Positions 33,501 through 49,900 of a stretch of DNA of 64,000 bases are shown one piece after another. How positions within the stretch are numbered: the first letter of the stretch is position 1; each line of letters begins with the position of its first letter. The notes beneath the pieces were generated by a model. That model did not search any database and was not told the origin of the DNA. It saw only the letters and a program-made list of their open reading frames with translations. A program made the position numbers and the translations under genes. Location: assembly GCF_008312835.1 (NCBI RefSeq), contig NZ_VSKS01000021.1, forward strand, positions 62,001 through 126,000, in the 5' to 3' direction. The DNA comes from Streptomyces marokkonensis (GTDB lineage: Bacteria > Actinomycetota > Actinomycetes > Streptomycetales > Streptomycetaceae).

Positions 33501-33625
33501 CCCCCGACCACGTTCCCTCACCCGGACTGCTCGACGGGCTGTCCGGCATCGGGTACGGGCTGCTGCGCCTCGCCCACCCCGGCACCGTCCCGTCCGTCCT
33601 GCTCCTGTCCCACCCCGACCACTGA
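30506..33625 (+). CDS. LanM-type (class II) lanthipeptide synthetase with degenerate cyclase domain
   Basis: Large cytoplasmic protein of 1039 residues. The kinase-like dehydratase domain (DUF4135, about 90-640) keeps its active-site residues: D266 and H268 in GDAHEG, K287 in VYKPR, D362/H364/N367 in DMHYEN, D379 and E381 in VDAET, and R518/T524 ahead of LY. It should phosphorylate and eliminate Ser/Thr of a peptide. The LanC-like cyclase part (about 665-1035) keeps the barrel repeats, such as GAYDGLGGI, GFADGAAGI and GLLDGLSGIGY. All three zinc ligands are changed: SWC becomes SWS (S919) and LCHG becomes LGQG (G954, Q955). GTG 30506 is preferred because codons from an upstream ATG at 30452 are unlike coding sequence. 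A candidate precursor gene follows. Confidence 0.9.
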   Translation: MTETASLPTSRNTGLPPSWWAPALSLAERLAAPGLPGTTAEAEAGTGPAPWAVGDAEGFALRLAHLGVDRATAEALAAEPAGRLAARAAKPDWARYAEAVLAGAPGEPAEPVTRGGEGPDVFAPVVRPLVAAATARLAGLLPADAEAAVWREAFARRLTHQLVRQAARTLVHELDTARRGGRLAGAGPRERFDAFVAATGTRQGLGALFASRPVLARMLARTALDATAATAELAARFAADREDLTAGLLGRRDPGPLTGVDLGRGDAHEGNRSVAVLHFAGERLVYKPRPLGQHALLDDLVGWLNAKVPGLDLRTPRSLRREAYGWLEFVEHRWCRSVTETDAFYRRQGALLALLYAVDGADMHYENVIACGDQPVLVDAETLLHTGLAQSMTAGADPAADALQASVHRTCLLPHLLIGEHGALDISALGRSTDGTYPSEGLHWRDSGLDTMRAVRGPLLSPAAHNQPLPAGRLLEGADHRAALLEGFRAAYAALAADGHELLGEDGPLMSGADRPARLVARSTRLYATLLEESAHPSLLRDALAREGVFAVLWTESEHDEARRRLAEHETAALWRGDVPLFTHRPSGTAVRADDGTWLPGLLPVAGVTAVREKIARMDEVDCHDQEWIIAATIAARGAGSPLDRPRSELAVEPVPAVAPDASRLLAAACGIADEIAARAVRDGGRTNWLGLERVSGPHWAVLPMGAGLAQGYCGVALFLAHTDALTGAGRYAALAREAIRPLPALLKALADDPELSAAAGPGAYDGLGGIVYAVLRLSALLGPEPADCLPDALTALAHAASASPDPGFAGGTAGALTAAVAVHEATGDPAALRLASALADRLLDAVSGGEGAPPSGTAAAATGPSAGFADGAAGIAWALLRYAARRPREAGPHTAAARMLLHTALRDTGAAPADASWSRGSAGAAAVAAHLPPGPPVAARPADTDVRPDLSLGQGTLGALEALAVRAGRGDPAAAGTLARHAGRALALVEAQSHRCATPDHVPSPGLLDGLSGIGYGLLRLAHPGTVPSVLLLSHPDH

Positions 33626-33703
33626 CCGGCACGGCACCGCAGAACCACGGCACTTCCACCTCCAGCCCCGTACCCGCGTACGGACTCCAGAAGGGGACCA
33701 ACG

Positions 33704-33901
33704 ATGGACCAGCACCTGAACACCACCGCCGCCGACTCCGTCGCGAACGCCGCCGAGGAGCAGGACGCTGCGGGCGGGATCACGCTCACCGGCCGCAACC
33801 GGGCCTGCGCCCGCGCCCGCGTCCTGGCCGGGATGGTGCTGACCAGCGGCATCGTCATCACGCTCACCACGCTGGACACCTCGGTCTCCGCGCCGAGCTG
33901 A
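33704..33901 (+). CDS. Candidate ribosomal precursor peptide for the LanM-like enzyme
   Basis: Peptide of 65 residues, 78 bases after the LanM stop, with GAAGGGG as ribosome site. The N-terminal part (1-23) is Ala/Asp/Glu-rich like a leader. A double glycine at 24-25 (DAAGG) is a plausible cleavage site. The remaining 40 residues hold 11 Ser/Thr and only one Cys (C35 in RNRACARARV), with a hydrophobic stretch VLAGMVLTSGIVITLTTL and the end DTSVSAPS. Ordinary lanthipeptide cores carry several Cys, so this one fits a synthetase without a zinc cyclase. It matches no precursor family I know. A small membrane peptide unrelated to modification is the alternative. Confidence 0.7.
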   Translation: MDQHLNTTAADSVANAAEEQDAAGGITLTGRNRACARARVLAGMVLTSGIVITLTTLDTSVSAPS

Positions 33902-33929
33902 CCCCCGTTCGGTCGTCACTTCGCGTGAT

Positions 33930-33958
33930 GGCGCGGGCCCGCCGGGCGGGCCCGCGCC
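33930..33958 (+). terminator. Strong hairpin terminator after the precursor gene
   Basis: Perfect 12-base stem GGCGCGGGCCCG (33930-33941) with CGGGCCCGCGCC (33947-33958) and five-base loop, 28 bases after the stop. It separates the LanM-precursor unit from the LAL gene. Confidence 0.8.
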
Positions 33959-34095
33959 GCGGTGCGTCCGGCGGGCCGGCCCGCTCCCGCCCCGGCACGG
34001 AACCGCTCCGCGTACGGGCCGGGCGGGTTCACGGTGCGTGACCGCACCGATGCGGTCTGCCCCAGATCCCGACATCCTGATTATCATCTGCGTTC

Positions 34096-37008
34096 ATGCG
34101 TTCCCATGCGCCTTCCCTCGTCGGGCGGGACCCCCAACTCAGCCTGATCGAAAATGCCTTGGCCGAGGCGCGACAGGGACGCGGCGGTGTCGTCTTCCTG
34201 GTCGGTGAGGCCGGCGTGGGCAAGTCACGGCTCGCGGCGGAGGCGGTGGGCGGCGCGCTGGGCTCCGGGATGCGGGTACTGCGCGGCCGCAGCAGCACCA
34301 CCGGGCCCGCGGTGCCGTTCCGTCCGCTGACCGAGGCGCTGATGCCGCTGTTCCGCGGTGGCCAGCCCCTGGACGACGCGGCCCTCGGCCCGTACCGGCC
34401 GGTCCTCGGGCGCCTGATACCCGAGTGGGACACCGGGGAGCGCGAGAGCAGCTCCATGGTGATCCTGGGCGAGGCGGTGCTGCGCCTGCTGTTGGCCGCC
34501 GGGCGCGGGCAGGGACAGTTGCTGCTCCTCGAGGACCTGCACGACGCGGACCCCGAGACCCTGGGCGTCCTCGAGTACCTGGTGGACAACCTGGAGTACA
34601 CCCCGGTCCTGCTGCTGGCCACCGTACGGACCGATTTCAGCGACGCGCTGGACCTGGCGCAGTCCGCCCGCCGCAGGGGAGCCGCCACCCTCGCCGAACT
34701 CCCGCCGCTGACCAGGCCGCAGGTGGAGGAGATGACGGCGGCGCACCTGGGCGTGGACCGCCCGGACGAGGTGCCGCCGGAAGTCCCCGACCGCCTGTGG
34801 GAGGACAGCGCGGGCAGTCCCTACCTGGTCGAGGAACTGCTCCAGTCCATGATCGGGGCGGGCACGCTGGTGCAGGGCGCCGACGGCTGGCGCACGGTCG
34901 GCGATCTGCGCCGCGACGTCTCCTCCACGCTGGCCCGGGGCATCCTGCGCCGCATCGACCGGCTGGGCGCGCAGGGTCTGACGCTGCTGTCCGCCGCCGC
35001 CGTCCTGGGCCGGCGCTTCCCGCTCACCGTGCTCCAGCACATGACCGGCGTCGACGACCGGACCCTGCTGAGCCATCTGCACGCGGGCGTCGCCGCCCGG
35101 CTGGTCATCCCCGACGAGCCCGCCCCCGACTGGTACTCCTTCCGCCACTCTCCCACCGTCGAGGCGCTGTTCACGCAGATGACGCCGGGGCAGCGCGCGG
35201 AGCTGGCACGGCGCGGCGCGCGGGCCGTCGAGGAACTGCACCCGGGCCTGGAGGGCGACTGGTGCGCGCTGGCGGCCGGGCTGCGCTGCGAGGCCGGGGA
35301 CCGGGTGGAGGCCGGGCTGCTCTACGCGGACGCCGGCGGGCGGGCCCTGGCGGCGGGCGCCCTGGGGTCGGCGGTGACACTGCTCAGCCGGGCCGAGGGG
35401 CTGCTGGCCGACGCCGGTGATCCGCAGGCCCGGGCCTCGGTGCTCGAGGACCTGCTGCCGGCGCTCGCGGAGGCAGGTGACTTCGCCCGCGCCTTCGACC
35501 TGGCCGAGGACCTGCACGCGCTGGGCGGGGCCGGGCTGAACGCCGTACGGCTGGCCACGCTGCACACCCGGCTGGCCAAGGTGGCCCACACGGCGGGCCG
35601 ATGGAGCGACGGCAACCGGCAGGTCGTCCGGGCCCGCGAGGTGCTGGCGGCGGCCCCGGACGAGGCGACGGCCGCGGCCGTCGACGTCACGGCCGCCTAC
35701 CTCGCCCTGGACACCCCGGGCCCGGACCGCACCCAGCACGCGGAGAAGCTGGCCCGCTCGGCGGCCGACACCGCCGAGCGGCACGGCCTGCCGGTCGTCG
35801 CCTGCCAGGCGCGGGAACTGCTGGCCACCGTCGCCCGCGAACGGGACCCCGAGGAGTCCGCGGACATGCTCCGGCAGGCCCTCCAGACGGCGGAACGGCA
35901 CCGGCTGCCCCTGCAGCGCATGTACGCGGCCACCCGCATGAGCGGCAACGCCTGGCTCGCCGAGGGCGACACCTCCGGCCTGCTGGCGGCCCGGGAGGAG
36001 GCGCTGCGGCTCGGCTCCGTGAACGTCGTGCACACGGTGGACGGCATCCTCGTCCTGGACGCGGTGCTGCGCGGTGAGCACGCGACCGCGCAGTCGGCCG
36101 CCGCGGACTGCCTGGCGGTGGTGCGGAGGCTGCGCCTGGCGCCCGTCGTGCGGTACGTCCTGATGGCGCGGGCCGCCCTGGAGGCGCACCGCGCGGACCG
36201 CGCGGCCATGGAGGAGACGCTGGCGGCGTTCACCGAGTGGGACGGCGCGGGTTCGCAGGAGGAGCCGCTGAGCATCGGCCTGGCCCGAGCCTTCTGCGCG
36301 CTGCTGGAGGAGGACCGCGACCTGGCGCGCGCCGAACTGCGGGCGGTGCAGGCGCTGGAGGCGGACAATCCCTCGACCTACCACCTCGGCGGCACCCACG
36401 GCCTGGTCCTGCTGCTGGACGTGCTCGCCGGCGACGCGGACCGGCCCCGGCACGACGAGATCACCGCCACCGCGACGGCCCGGATGCGGTGGAACCGCCA
36501 GTTCGTGCTGTTCGCCGACGCCGTGCTGCTGGGCCGGGAGGGCTCGGGGCCGGGCGCGTCGGCGGCGGTGGAGACGGCGCTGGCGGCGGCGGAACCGTAT
36601 CCGCTCGCCCGGCACCTGGGGCTGCGGCTGATCGCGGAGGCGGCGCACCAGGACGGCTGGGGCGACCCGGTGGGCTGGCTGCGGCAGGCCGAGCACTACT
36701 TCCACGAGCGGGACGTCGCCGCGGTCACCGGCGCCTGCCGGGCGGCGCTGCGCCGCCTCGGCGCCCCGGTGCACCAGCACCGCACCGGCACCCGCTCGAT
36801 CCCGCGGGAACTGCGCGCCCAGGGCGTGACCGTACGGGAGTTCGACGTGTTCCGGCTGCTCGCGGAGCGGCTCAGCAACAAGGACATCGCCGACCGGCTG
36901 TTCATCTCGCCCCGCACGGCGGAGAAGCACATCGCGAGCCTCATCACCAAGACGGGGGCGGCCAACCGCGCGGACCTGTGCGCGCGGTCGGCCGCCCTCC
37001 GGGAGTAG
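34096..37008 (+). CDS. LAL-type LuxR regulator with AAA ATPase domain
   Basis: Large ATP-binding transcriptional activator of 970 residues, common as a pathway-specific regulator in Streptomyces clusters. The N-terminal AAA/NACHT-like ATPase has Walker A GEAGVGKS (about 37-44) and Walker B-like LLLLEDLHDAD. A long helical TPR-like middle (about 380-880) follows. The LuxR helix-turn-helix is at the C-terminus (VREFDVFRLLAERLSNKDIADRLFISPRTAEKHI, about 912-946). ATG 34096 begins right before LVGRD, the usual LAL start. It stands alone between terminators and faces the MFS gene. It is the best candidate for the activator of the surrounding biosynthetic operons. Confidence 0.92.
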   Translation: MRSHAPSLVGRDPQLSLIENALAEARQGRGGVVFLVGEAGVGKSRLAAEAVGGALGSGMRVLRGRSSTTGPAVPFRPLTEALMPLFRGGQPLDDAALGPYRPVLGRLIPEWDTGERESSSMVILGEAVLRLLLAAGRGQGQLLLLEDLHDADPETLGVLEYLVDNLEYTPVLLLATVRTDFSDALDLAQSARRRGAATLAELPPLTRPQVEEMTAAHLGVDRPDEVPPEVPDRLWEDSAGSPYLVEELLQSMIGAGTLVQGADGWRTVGDLRRDVSSTLARGILRRIDRLGAQGLTLLSAAAVLGRRFPLTVLQHMTGVDDRTLLSHLHAGVAARLVIPDEPAPDWYSFRHSPTVEALFTQMTPGQRAELARRGARAVEELHPGLEGDWCALAAGLRCEAGDRVEAGLLYADAGGRALAAGALGSAVTLLSRAEGLLADAGDPQARASVLEDLLPALAEAGDFARAFDLAEDLHALGGAGLNAVRLATLHTRLAKVAHTAGRWSDGNRQVVRAREVLAAAPDEATAAAVDVTAAYLALDTPGPDRTQHAEKLARSAADTAERHGLPVVACQARELLATVARERDPEESADMLRQALQTAERHRLPLQRMYAATRMSGNAWLAEGDTSGLLAAREEALRLGSVNVVHTVDGILVLDAVLRGEHATAQSAAADCLAVVRRLRLAPVVRYVLMARAALEAHRADRAAMEETLAAFTEWDGAGSQEEPLSIGLARAFCALLEEDRDLARAELRAVQALEADNPSTYHLGGTHGLVLLLDVLAGDADRPRHDEITATATARMRWNRQFVLFADAVLLGREGSGPGASAAVETALAAAEPYPLARHLGLRLIAEAAHQDGWGDPVGWLRQAEHYFHERDVAAVTGACRAALRRLGAPVHQHRTGTRSIPRELRAQGVTVREFDVFRLLAERLSNKDIADRLFISPRTAEKHIASLITKTGAANRADLCARSAALRE

Positions 37009-37029
37009 CGCCGGGCGGCGAGGGGCCGT

Positions 37030-38280
37030 CTACCGCATCTCGCGCACCGCCCTGGACGCCAGCACCGCCAGTCCGGTCGCGGCGAGCACCGCGGCCACCA
37101 CCCCGAACAGCGCGGAGACGTCCTTGCCGGCCAGCGCCCCGCACACGATCAGCGACAGCGGGGCGACGGCGTAACCGAGGACCATGTCGACGGAGACGAC
37201 ACGGCCGAGCACGTCCTGCGGGATGTTCCGCTGGATCCAGCTCAGCCCGAACACGCCCTGGAATCCGATGGCGAAGCCCATGGCGAGGACGGTCGCCACG
37301 ACGACCGGGGTGCTGTGCACCAGCCCGAGGACCGCCATCCCCGCGCCGAGCCAGCCGGCCAGGGCGGCCACCAGCAGCCCGACCCTGGGCCGCCCGCCGA
37401 GGGCGCCGCCGGCGAGCGTGCCGAGGACGGCTCCCGCGGCGAGGGAGCCGTTGAGCACGCCGAGCGTGGCCGAGCCGCCGCGCAGCACCTGGTCGGCGAG
37501 GGTGGCGAAGCCGACCGTGAAGGGCCCGGCGTAACAGAAGTTGACGGCGGTGTCGAGGACGACCACGGTCCGCAGCCGCGGATCGCGGGTGGTGTAGGTG
37601 ATGCCCTCGCGGATGCGGGCGGCGAGGGACGCCTGCTTCTCCGGCACGCCGTCCGTAGTGGTGCGGGGAGCCCTGGGGCGGGTGCGGACGCGAGCCACGC
37701 ACAGGCCGCACAGGGCGAAGCAGACGGCGTCGACGAGGAAGGCGACCGGAGCCTGGGTCAGCGCGATGACCAGGCCGCCGACGGCCGGTCCGATGACGGC
37801 GGCGGTCCGCGCGCCCGCCCCCATCAGCGCGTTGGCCGGGGTGAGCAGTTCGTCGTCGACCACCGAGGGCAGGATGGAGACGCGTGCCGGCTGGAAGAAG
37901 GCGTCGACGGTGCCGAAGGCGGCGGCCGCGGCGCACAGCATCCACACCGTCAGGTTCCCGGTCAGCCCGGCCAGTCCGACGGCCGCCATCAGGACGGCCC
38001 GGGTCCAGCTGGAGGCGACCATCAGGGTGCGCGGGGACATCGAGTCGCCGAGGCTGCCGCCGACCAGGGTGAACAGGGCGCGGGGCACGGCCTGGAAGGC
38101 CAGCACGTAGCCGAGGGTGAGGGTGGAGCCGGTCAGTCCGAGGGTGATCCAGGAGAACGCGACGACGCTGAAGCCGTCGCCCAGCAGGGACAGCGCCTGC
38201 CCCGTCCACAGGAGCCGGAAGGACCGGTGCCGGACGGGGGCCCACAGGCGTGGGCCGGCGCCGGCCAGGGTGGTGGCCAT
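37030..38280 (-). CDS. MFS exporter
   Basis: Twelve-helix major facilitator protein of 416 residues, of the EntS/MefA-like group that exports siderophores or macrolides. It starts with a short cytoplasmic tail and helix 1 (RSFRLLWTGQALSLLGDGFSVVAFSW). The cytoplasmic loop 2-3 reads GGSLGDSMSPRTLM, a variant of the MFS signature. It is the last gene of the NRPS operon, 30 bases behind the P450, so it most likely exports the peptide product and may give self-resistance. Confidence 0.88.
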   Translation of the reverse strand: MATTLAGAGPRLWAPVRHRSFRLLWTGQALSLLGDGFSVVAFSWITLGLTGSTLTLGYVLAFQAVPRALFTLVGGSLGDSMSPRTLMVASSWTRAVLMAAVGLAGLTGNLTVWMLCAAAAAFGTVDAFFQPARVSILPSVVDDELLTPANALMGAGARTAAVIGPAVGGLVIALTQAPVAFLVDAVCFALCGLCVARVRTRPRAPRTTTDGVPEKQASLAARIREGITYTTRDPRLRTVVVLDTAVNFCYAGPFTVGFATLADQVLRGGSATLGVLNGSLAAGAVLGTLAGGALGGRPRVGLLVAALAGWLGAGMAVLGLVHSTPVVVATVLAMGFAIGFQGVFGLSWIQRNIPQDVLGRVVSVDMVLGYAVAPLSLIVCGALAGKDVSALFGVVAAVLAATGLAVLASRAVREMR

Positions 38281-38310
38281 GAGAAGCCTTTCGTCGGACC
38301 GGGGGGCCGG

Positions 38311-39536
38311 TCAGTAGTGGACGGGCAGGGCGGTGAGCCCGCGGTTGAGCAGGGAGGGCTGCCAGGCGGGGCGGCCGGGGTCGGTGAGCGTCAGGCCGGG
38401 GTGGTCGCACACCAGCGTGCGGACGGCGGCCACGGCGACCAGGCGGGCCAGGGCCGCGCCGATGCAGAAATGCGCGCCGAAGCCGAACCCGAGGTGGGTG
38501 GCGCCGGAGCGGCGGACGTCGAACCGGCCGGGGTCGGGGAAGCGGGCCGGGTCGCGGTTGGCGGCGGCGGTGACGAGGAAGATCCGGTCCCCGGCGCGCA
38601 GGGTGCGGCCGTCGAGGTCGAGGTCGCGGGCGGCGGTGCGGATGGACATCTTGGACGGGCCGTCCAGGCGCAGGGTCTCCTCCACCGCCCCCTGGGCCAG
38701 TTCGGGTTCGGCCCGGACGGCGGCCAGCTGGCCGGGACGGGTGTGCAGGGCCAGGACGGTGTTGGCGATGAGGTTGCTGGTGGTCTCCCCGCCCGCGAAC
38801 GCCATCTGGGTGAGCATCCCGGTGAACTCCTCCTCGGTGACCGAGTCGCCGACCCGGCCCTCCCGCAGCACCTGGCTGATCAGGTCGTCGCCGGGTTCGG
38901 CGCGGCGCCGGGCGACGAGGGCGCCGAGGTAGTCGTCGAGGCTCACCAGCGCCTGCAGGGAGGCCCGGTACTCGCTCTCCTCCTGCGCGGTGCCGAGGAC
39001 GAGGTCGGCGACGCGGGTGTTCCAGTACCAGAAGGAGGGCCCGTCGGTGGGCGGGATGCCGAGCCAGCGGGCGAACACCAGGGCGGGCAGCGGTCGGGCG
39101 ACGTCGGCCAGGAGGTCGCCGGTGCGGCCGGGCGTCGCCCGGCGGGCGAGGACGGCCCGGGTCGCCTTCTCGGTGAAGGCGCGGTACCGGGCCACGGCGC
39201 GGGCGGCGAACGCCTCCTGGAAGACCTGGCGGAGCCTGCGGTGCTCGGGCGGGTCGTTGAAGACCATCCAGCGCGAGAGGATCCCGAAGGCCCGCTCGGC
39301 GTCCTCGCGGGCACCCTGCGGGACGGCGTCCATCAGGGGCCGCACCCGGTCGGCGGAGACCGCGGGGTCGCGCAGGCAGCGCATCACCTGGTCGTAGCCG
39401 GTGACGAGCCAGGCGTGGTGCAGGGGGCTCCAGTGGACGGGCGCGTGGTCGCGCAGGGCGTCGAGGTGGCCGTAGGGGTCGGCGATCATGTCGGGGGAGA
39501 GCAGGTAGCGCTCGGTGAAGACGGGGGTGTGGGTGG

Positions 39537-39540
<4 letters not shown>
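38311..39540 (-). CDS. Cytochrome P450 (bacterial class I)
   Basis: Soluble haem monooxygenase of 409 residues. The I-helix motif is [10 protein letters not shown], with E in the acidic position and the conserved Thr. The ExxR motif is EETLR, and the haem-binding loop is [15 protein letters not shown] with the axial Cys. Its ATG overlaps the NRPS stop (ATGA), so it is translated with the second NRPS and should hydroxylate or cross-link a residue of its product, either on the carrier or after release. No dedicated ferredoxin gene is in the operon. Confidence 0.94.
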
Positions 39541-46847
<7,307 letters not shown>

Positions 46848-46980
46848 GGGGGCGCTCCGATCTCGGTTCTGGTGAAGGAGGAAGTCGGTGGGGCCGCGGT
46901 CGCCGGGCGGTGGTCCGCCGTCCCCGCGGCCGCGCCGGCCGCCGGGACGACGGGCGCGGACCGCCGCCGGGGGCCGGGCG

Positions 46981-49900
46981 TCAGAGGTCGGCCGTGAGGG
47001 ACAGGCCGATCTCGTCGTCGCTCATCTGCGAGATGAGCTCCAGCAGGCGCCGCTCCACCTCGGCGGCGAGCCGCTCCACGGTGGGGTGCTCGAACAGGTC
47101 GCGGACCTGGAGCGGGCAGTCGAAGGCGGTCCGCAGCCGGGAGGCGACCGCGACCGCGCGCAGGGAGTGGCCGCCCAGGGCGAAGAAGTCGTCGTGGACG
47201 CCGACCTTCGGCAGGTCGAGCACCTCGCACCAGATCTGCGCCACGACGGTCTCGGCCGGGGTGCGCGGTGCGACGCCGGCCTGCGGCGCGGACGCCTCGG
47301 GGTCCGGCAGGGCGGCGGTGTCCAGCTTGCCCTGCACGGTCAGGGGCAGGGCGTCCAGGAGGACGAACGCGGCCGGCACGAGGTAGTGGGGCAGACGGGC
47401 CCGGCAGTGCCTGCGCAGGGACTCCTCGGACAGTCCGTCGCCCGCGGCGTAACCGACCAGGGCCGTCTCGCCGCCCAGGGGGCGCACCACGACGGCCGCG
47501 CCCCGCACCCCGGGGTGCGCGCGCAGCACCGCTTCGGCCTCACCCGGTTCGACGCGGAAGCCGCGGATCTTGACCTGGTCGTCGTTGCGGCCGAGGAACT
47601 CCAGGTTCCCGTCGGGCCGTCGGCGTACGACGTCACCGGTGCGGTAGAGACGGCCGCCGGGCGTGCCGAACGGGTCGGGGACGAACCGCTCGGCGGTCAG
47701 GGCCGGCCGTCCGAGGTAGCCGCGGGCCGTCTCCGGTCCGCCGAGGAGGAGTTCCCCGGGCACACCGTCCGGGACGGGTTCGCCGAGCGGGTCGATCACG
47801 TAGGCGCGGCGGCTGCCCAGGGGCCGGCCGATGGGCACCCGGCCGTCCGGGGCCGCGGCCACGGTGTGCGCCGTGGCGGAGATCACCGTCTCGGTGGGGC
47901 CGTACGTGTTGACCACCGGCACCCCCGGCAGGTGGGCGAACCAGCGCGCCAGGGGGTCGGCGGGCAGCGTCTCCCCTCCGGTCACCAGCAGCCGCAGGGA
48001 GGCAAGACGGGGCGCGAGCGCGTCCAGACGGGCCACCAGTTCCGTCCAGTACGAGGGGGTCAGCTCCATGACCGTCACCCGCTCGGCGGCGACGTACGCG
48101 GCCAGCTCCTCCGGCGTCCAGATCTCGTCGGGGCGCACCAGCACCGTCGCCCCGGTGCTCAGCGCGGGCAGGATCTGCTCGAGCGAGGCGTCGAAGGACG
48201 TGGAGGCGAAGGTGAGCACCCGGTCCCGCGCGGTCAGCCCGAACGTCTCGCGGGCGGTGGCGACATGGGCGTCCAGGGCGTGGTGCTCGACGCCGACGGC
48301 CTTGGGGCGGCCGGTGGAGCCGGAGGTGAAGATGACGTAGGCGAGGTCGTCACCGCCGGGGACGTGGCGGGGACCGGCGGGATCGGGGAGGACGTCGCCG
48401 ACGTCGACGGCACCGGTCCCGAGGGCGGCGGCGCGGTCCCGGGTGCGCGCGTCGCACACCAGGCGCCGTACCGCGGCCTCCTCGCACATGTACCGCAGCC
48501 GCTCCTCGGGCAGCCGGGGGTCGAGCGGGACGTAGACGCCGCCCGCCCGCCAGACGGCGAGCATCGCCGCCACGGACCACACGCCGCGGCCGACGCACAC
48601 GCCCACGGCGTCGCCGGGGACCGTGCCCGCGCGGACCAGGGCCGCGGCCAGCCCGCCGGTGAGGGCGTCCAGGCGGGCGTGGTCCATGACCGTGTCCTCG
48701 CAGACGACGGCCGGGGCGTGCGGCGGGCCCGTCACCTCGAACGGAGGCGCGGGCCGCGCGTCCCGTCCGGCGCCGGCGAGGAGGCGCCGCCGCTCGTCCG
48801 CCGAGAGCAGGGCGGCCTCGTCGGCGCGCGCGTCCGGGTCGGCCAGCAGGGCCTCGAGGACGCGGCCGACGTGGTGGGCGAACCGGGTCGCGGTGTCCGG
48901 GCCGAACAGGTCGGCGGCGTACTCGACGTTGAGCGCGAAACGGTCCGGCCGGATCACGAAGGTGGCGGTCAGGTCGAACTTGGCCGACCCCCAGGGCAGC
49001 GCGAAGTCGGCCGTCTCCAGACCGGGCAGGCCGGTGCCGGCCGTGACGGACTCCTGGACGTCGACCATGGCCTGGAACAGCGGGTTGCGGGACAGGTCGC
49101 GTTCCGGGCGCAGCCGCTCCACGACCTGCTCGAACGGCACCTCCTGGTGGTCGAAGGCGCCCAGGACGACGTCGCGCACCCGGTCCACGAGGGAACCGAA
49201 GGAGGGCCGCCCGGACAGGTCGGTGCGCAGGACGACGGTGTTGACGAAGAAGCCGACCAGCGGCTCCAGTTCGAGCCGTCCGCGTCCGGCGACGGGCGTG
49301 CCCACGCAGACGTCGGTCTGTCCCGTCCAGCGGGCCAGCACCGTCTGCGCGGCGGCCACCAGCACCATGAAGCGGGTCGCGCCGCGCTCGCGGGCGAGGG
49401 CGTCGACCCGGTCGACGAGCGCGCCGGGCAGGTCGATCTCGACCGCGCCGCCCCGGCCGGTGAAGGCGGCGGGCCTCGGCCGGTCCGTGGGCAGTTCCAG
49501 CACGGGGGCGTCCTGGAGGATCCGCTCCCAGTAGGCGAGTTGCGGTTCCAGCGCCCCGCTCTCGGCGCGGTCGCGCTGCCACACGGCGTAGTCGCCGTAC
49601 TGCACCGGCAGCGGCGCGGGCGAGGCGTGCCCGCCCGCCAGGCGGGCCGCGTAGTGCCGGCCGAGTTCGTCCAGCAGCACGCCCTTGGACCAGCCGTCGG
49701 TGACGGCGTGGTGGAAGGCGAGCAGGACCACGTGGTCGTCGGCGGCCAGCTCCCACACGCCGGCCCGCAGCAGCGGCGGCCGTGCCAGATCGAAGCGGCG
49801 GGTGGCGTGCGCCGCGGCCAGGCGCCGTACGGCCGCCACCCGGGCCCCCTCGTCCGGCGCCTCGGGCGCCCGCTCCCACAGCAGGGGCACCGCGGCCGGG

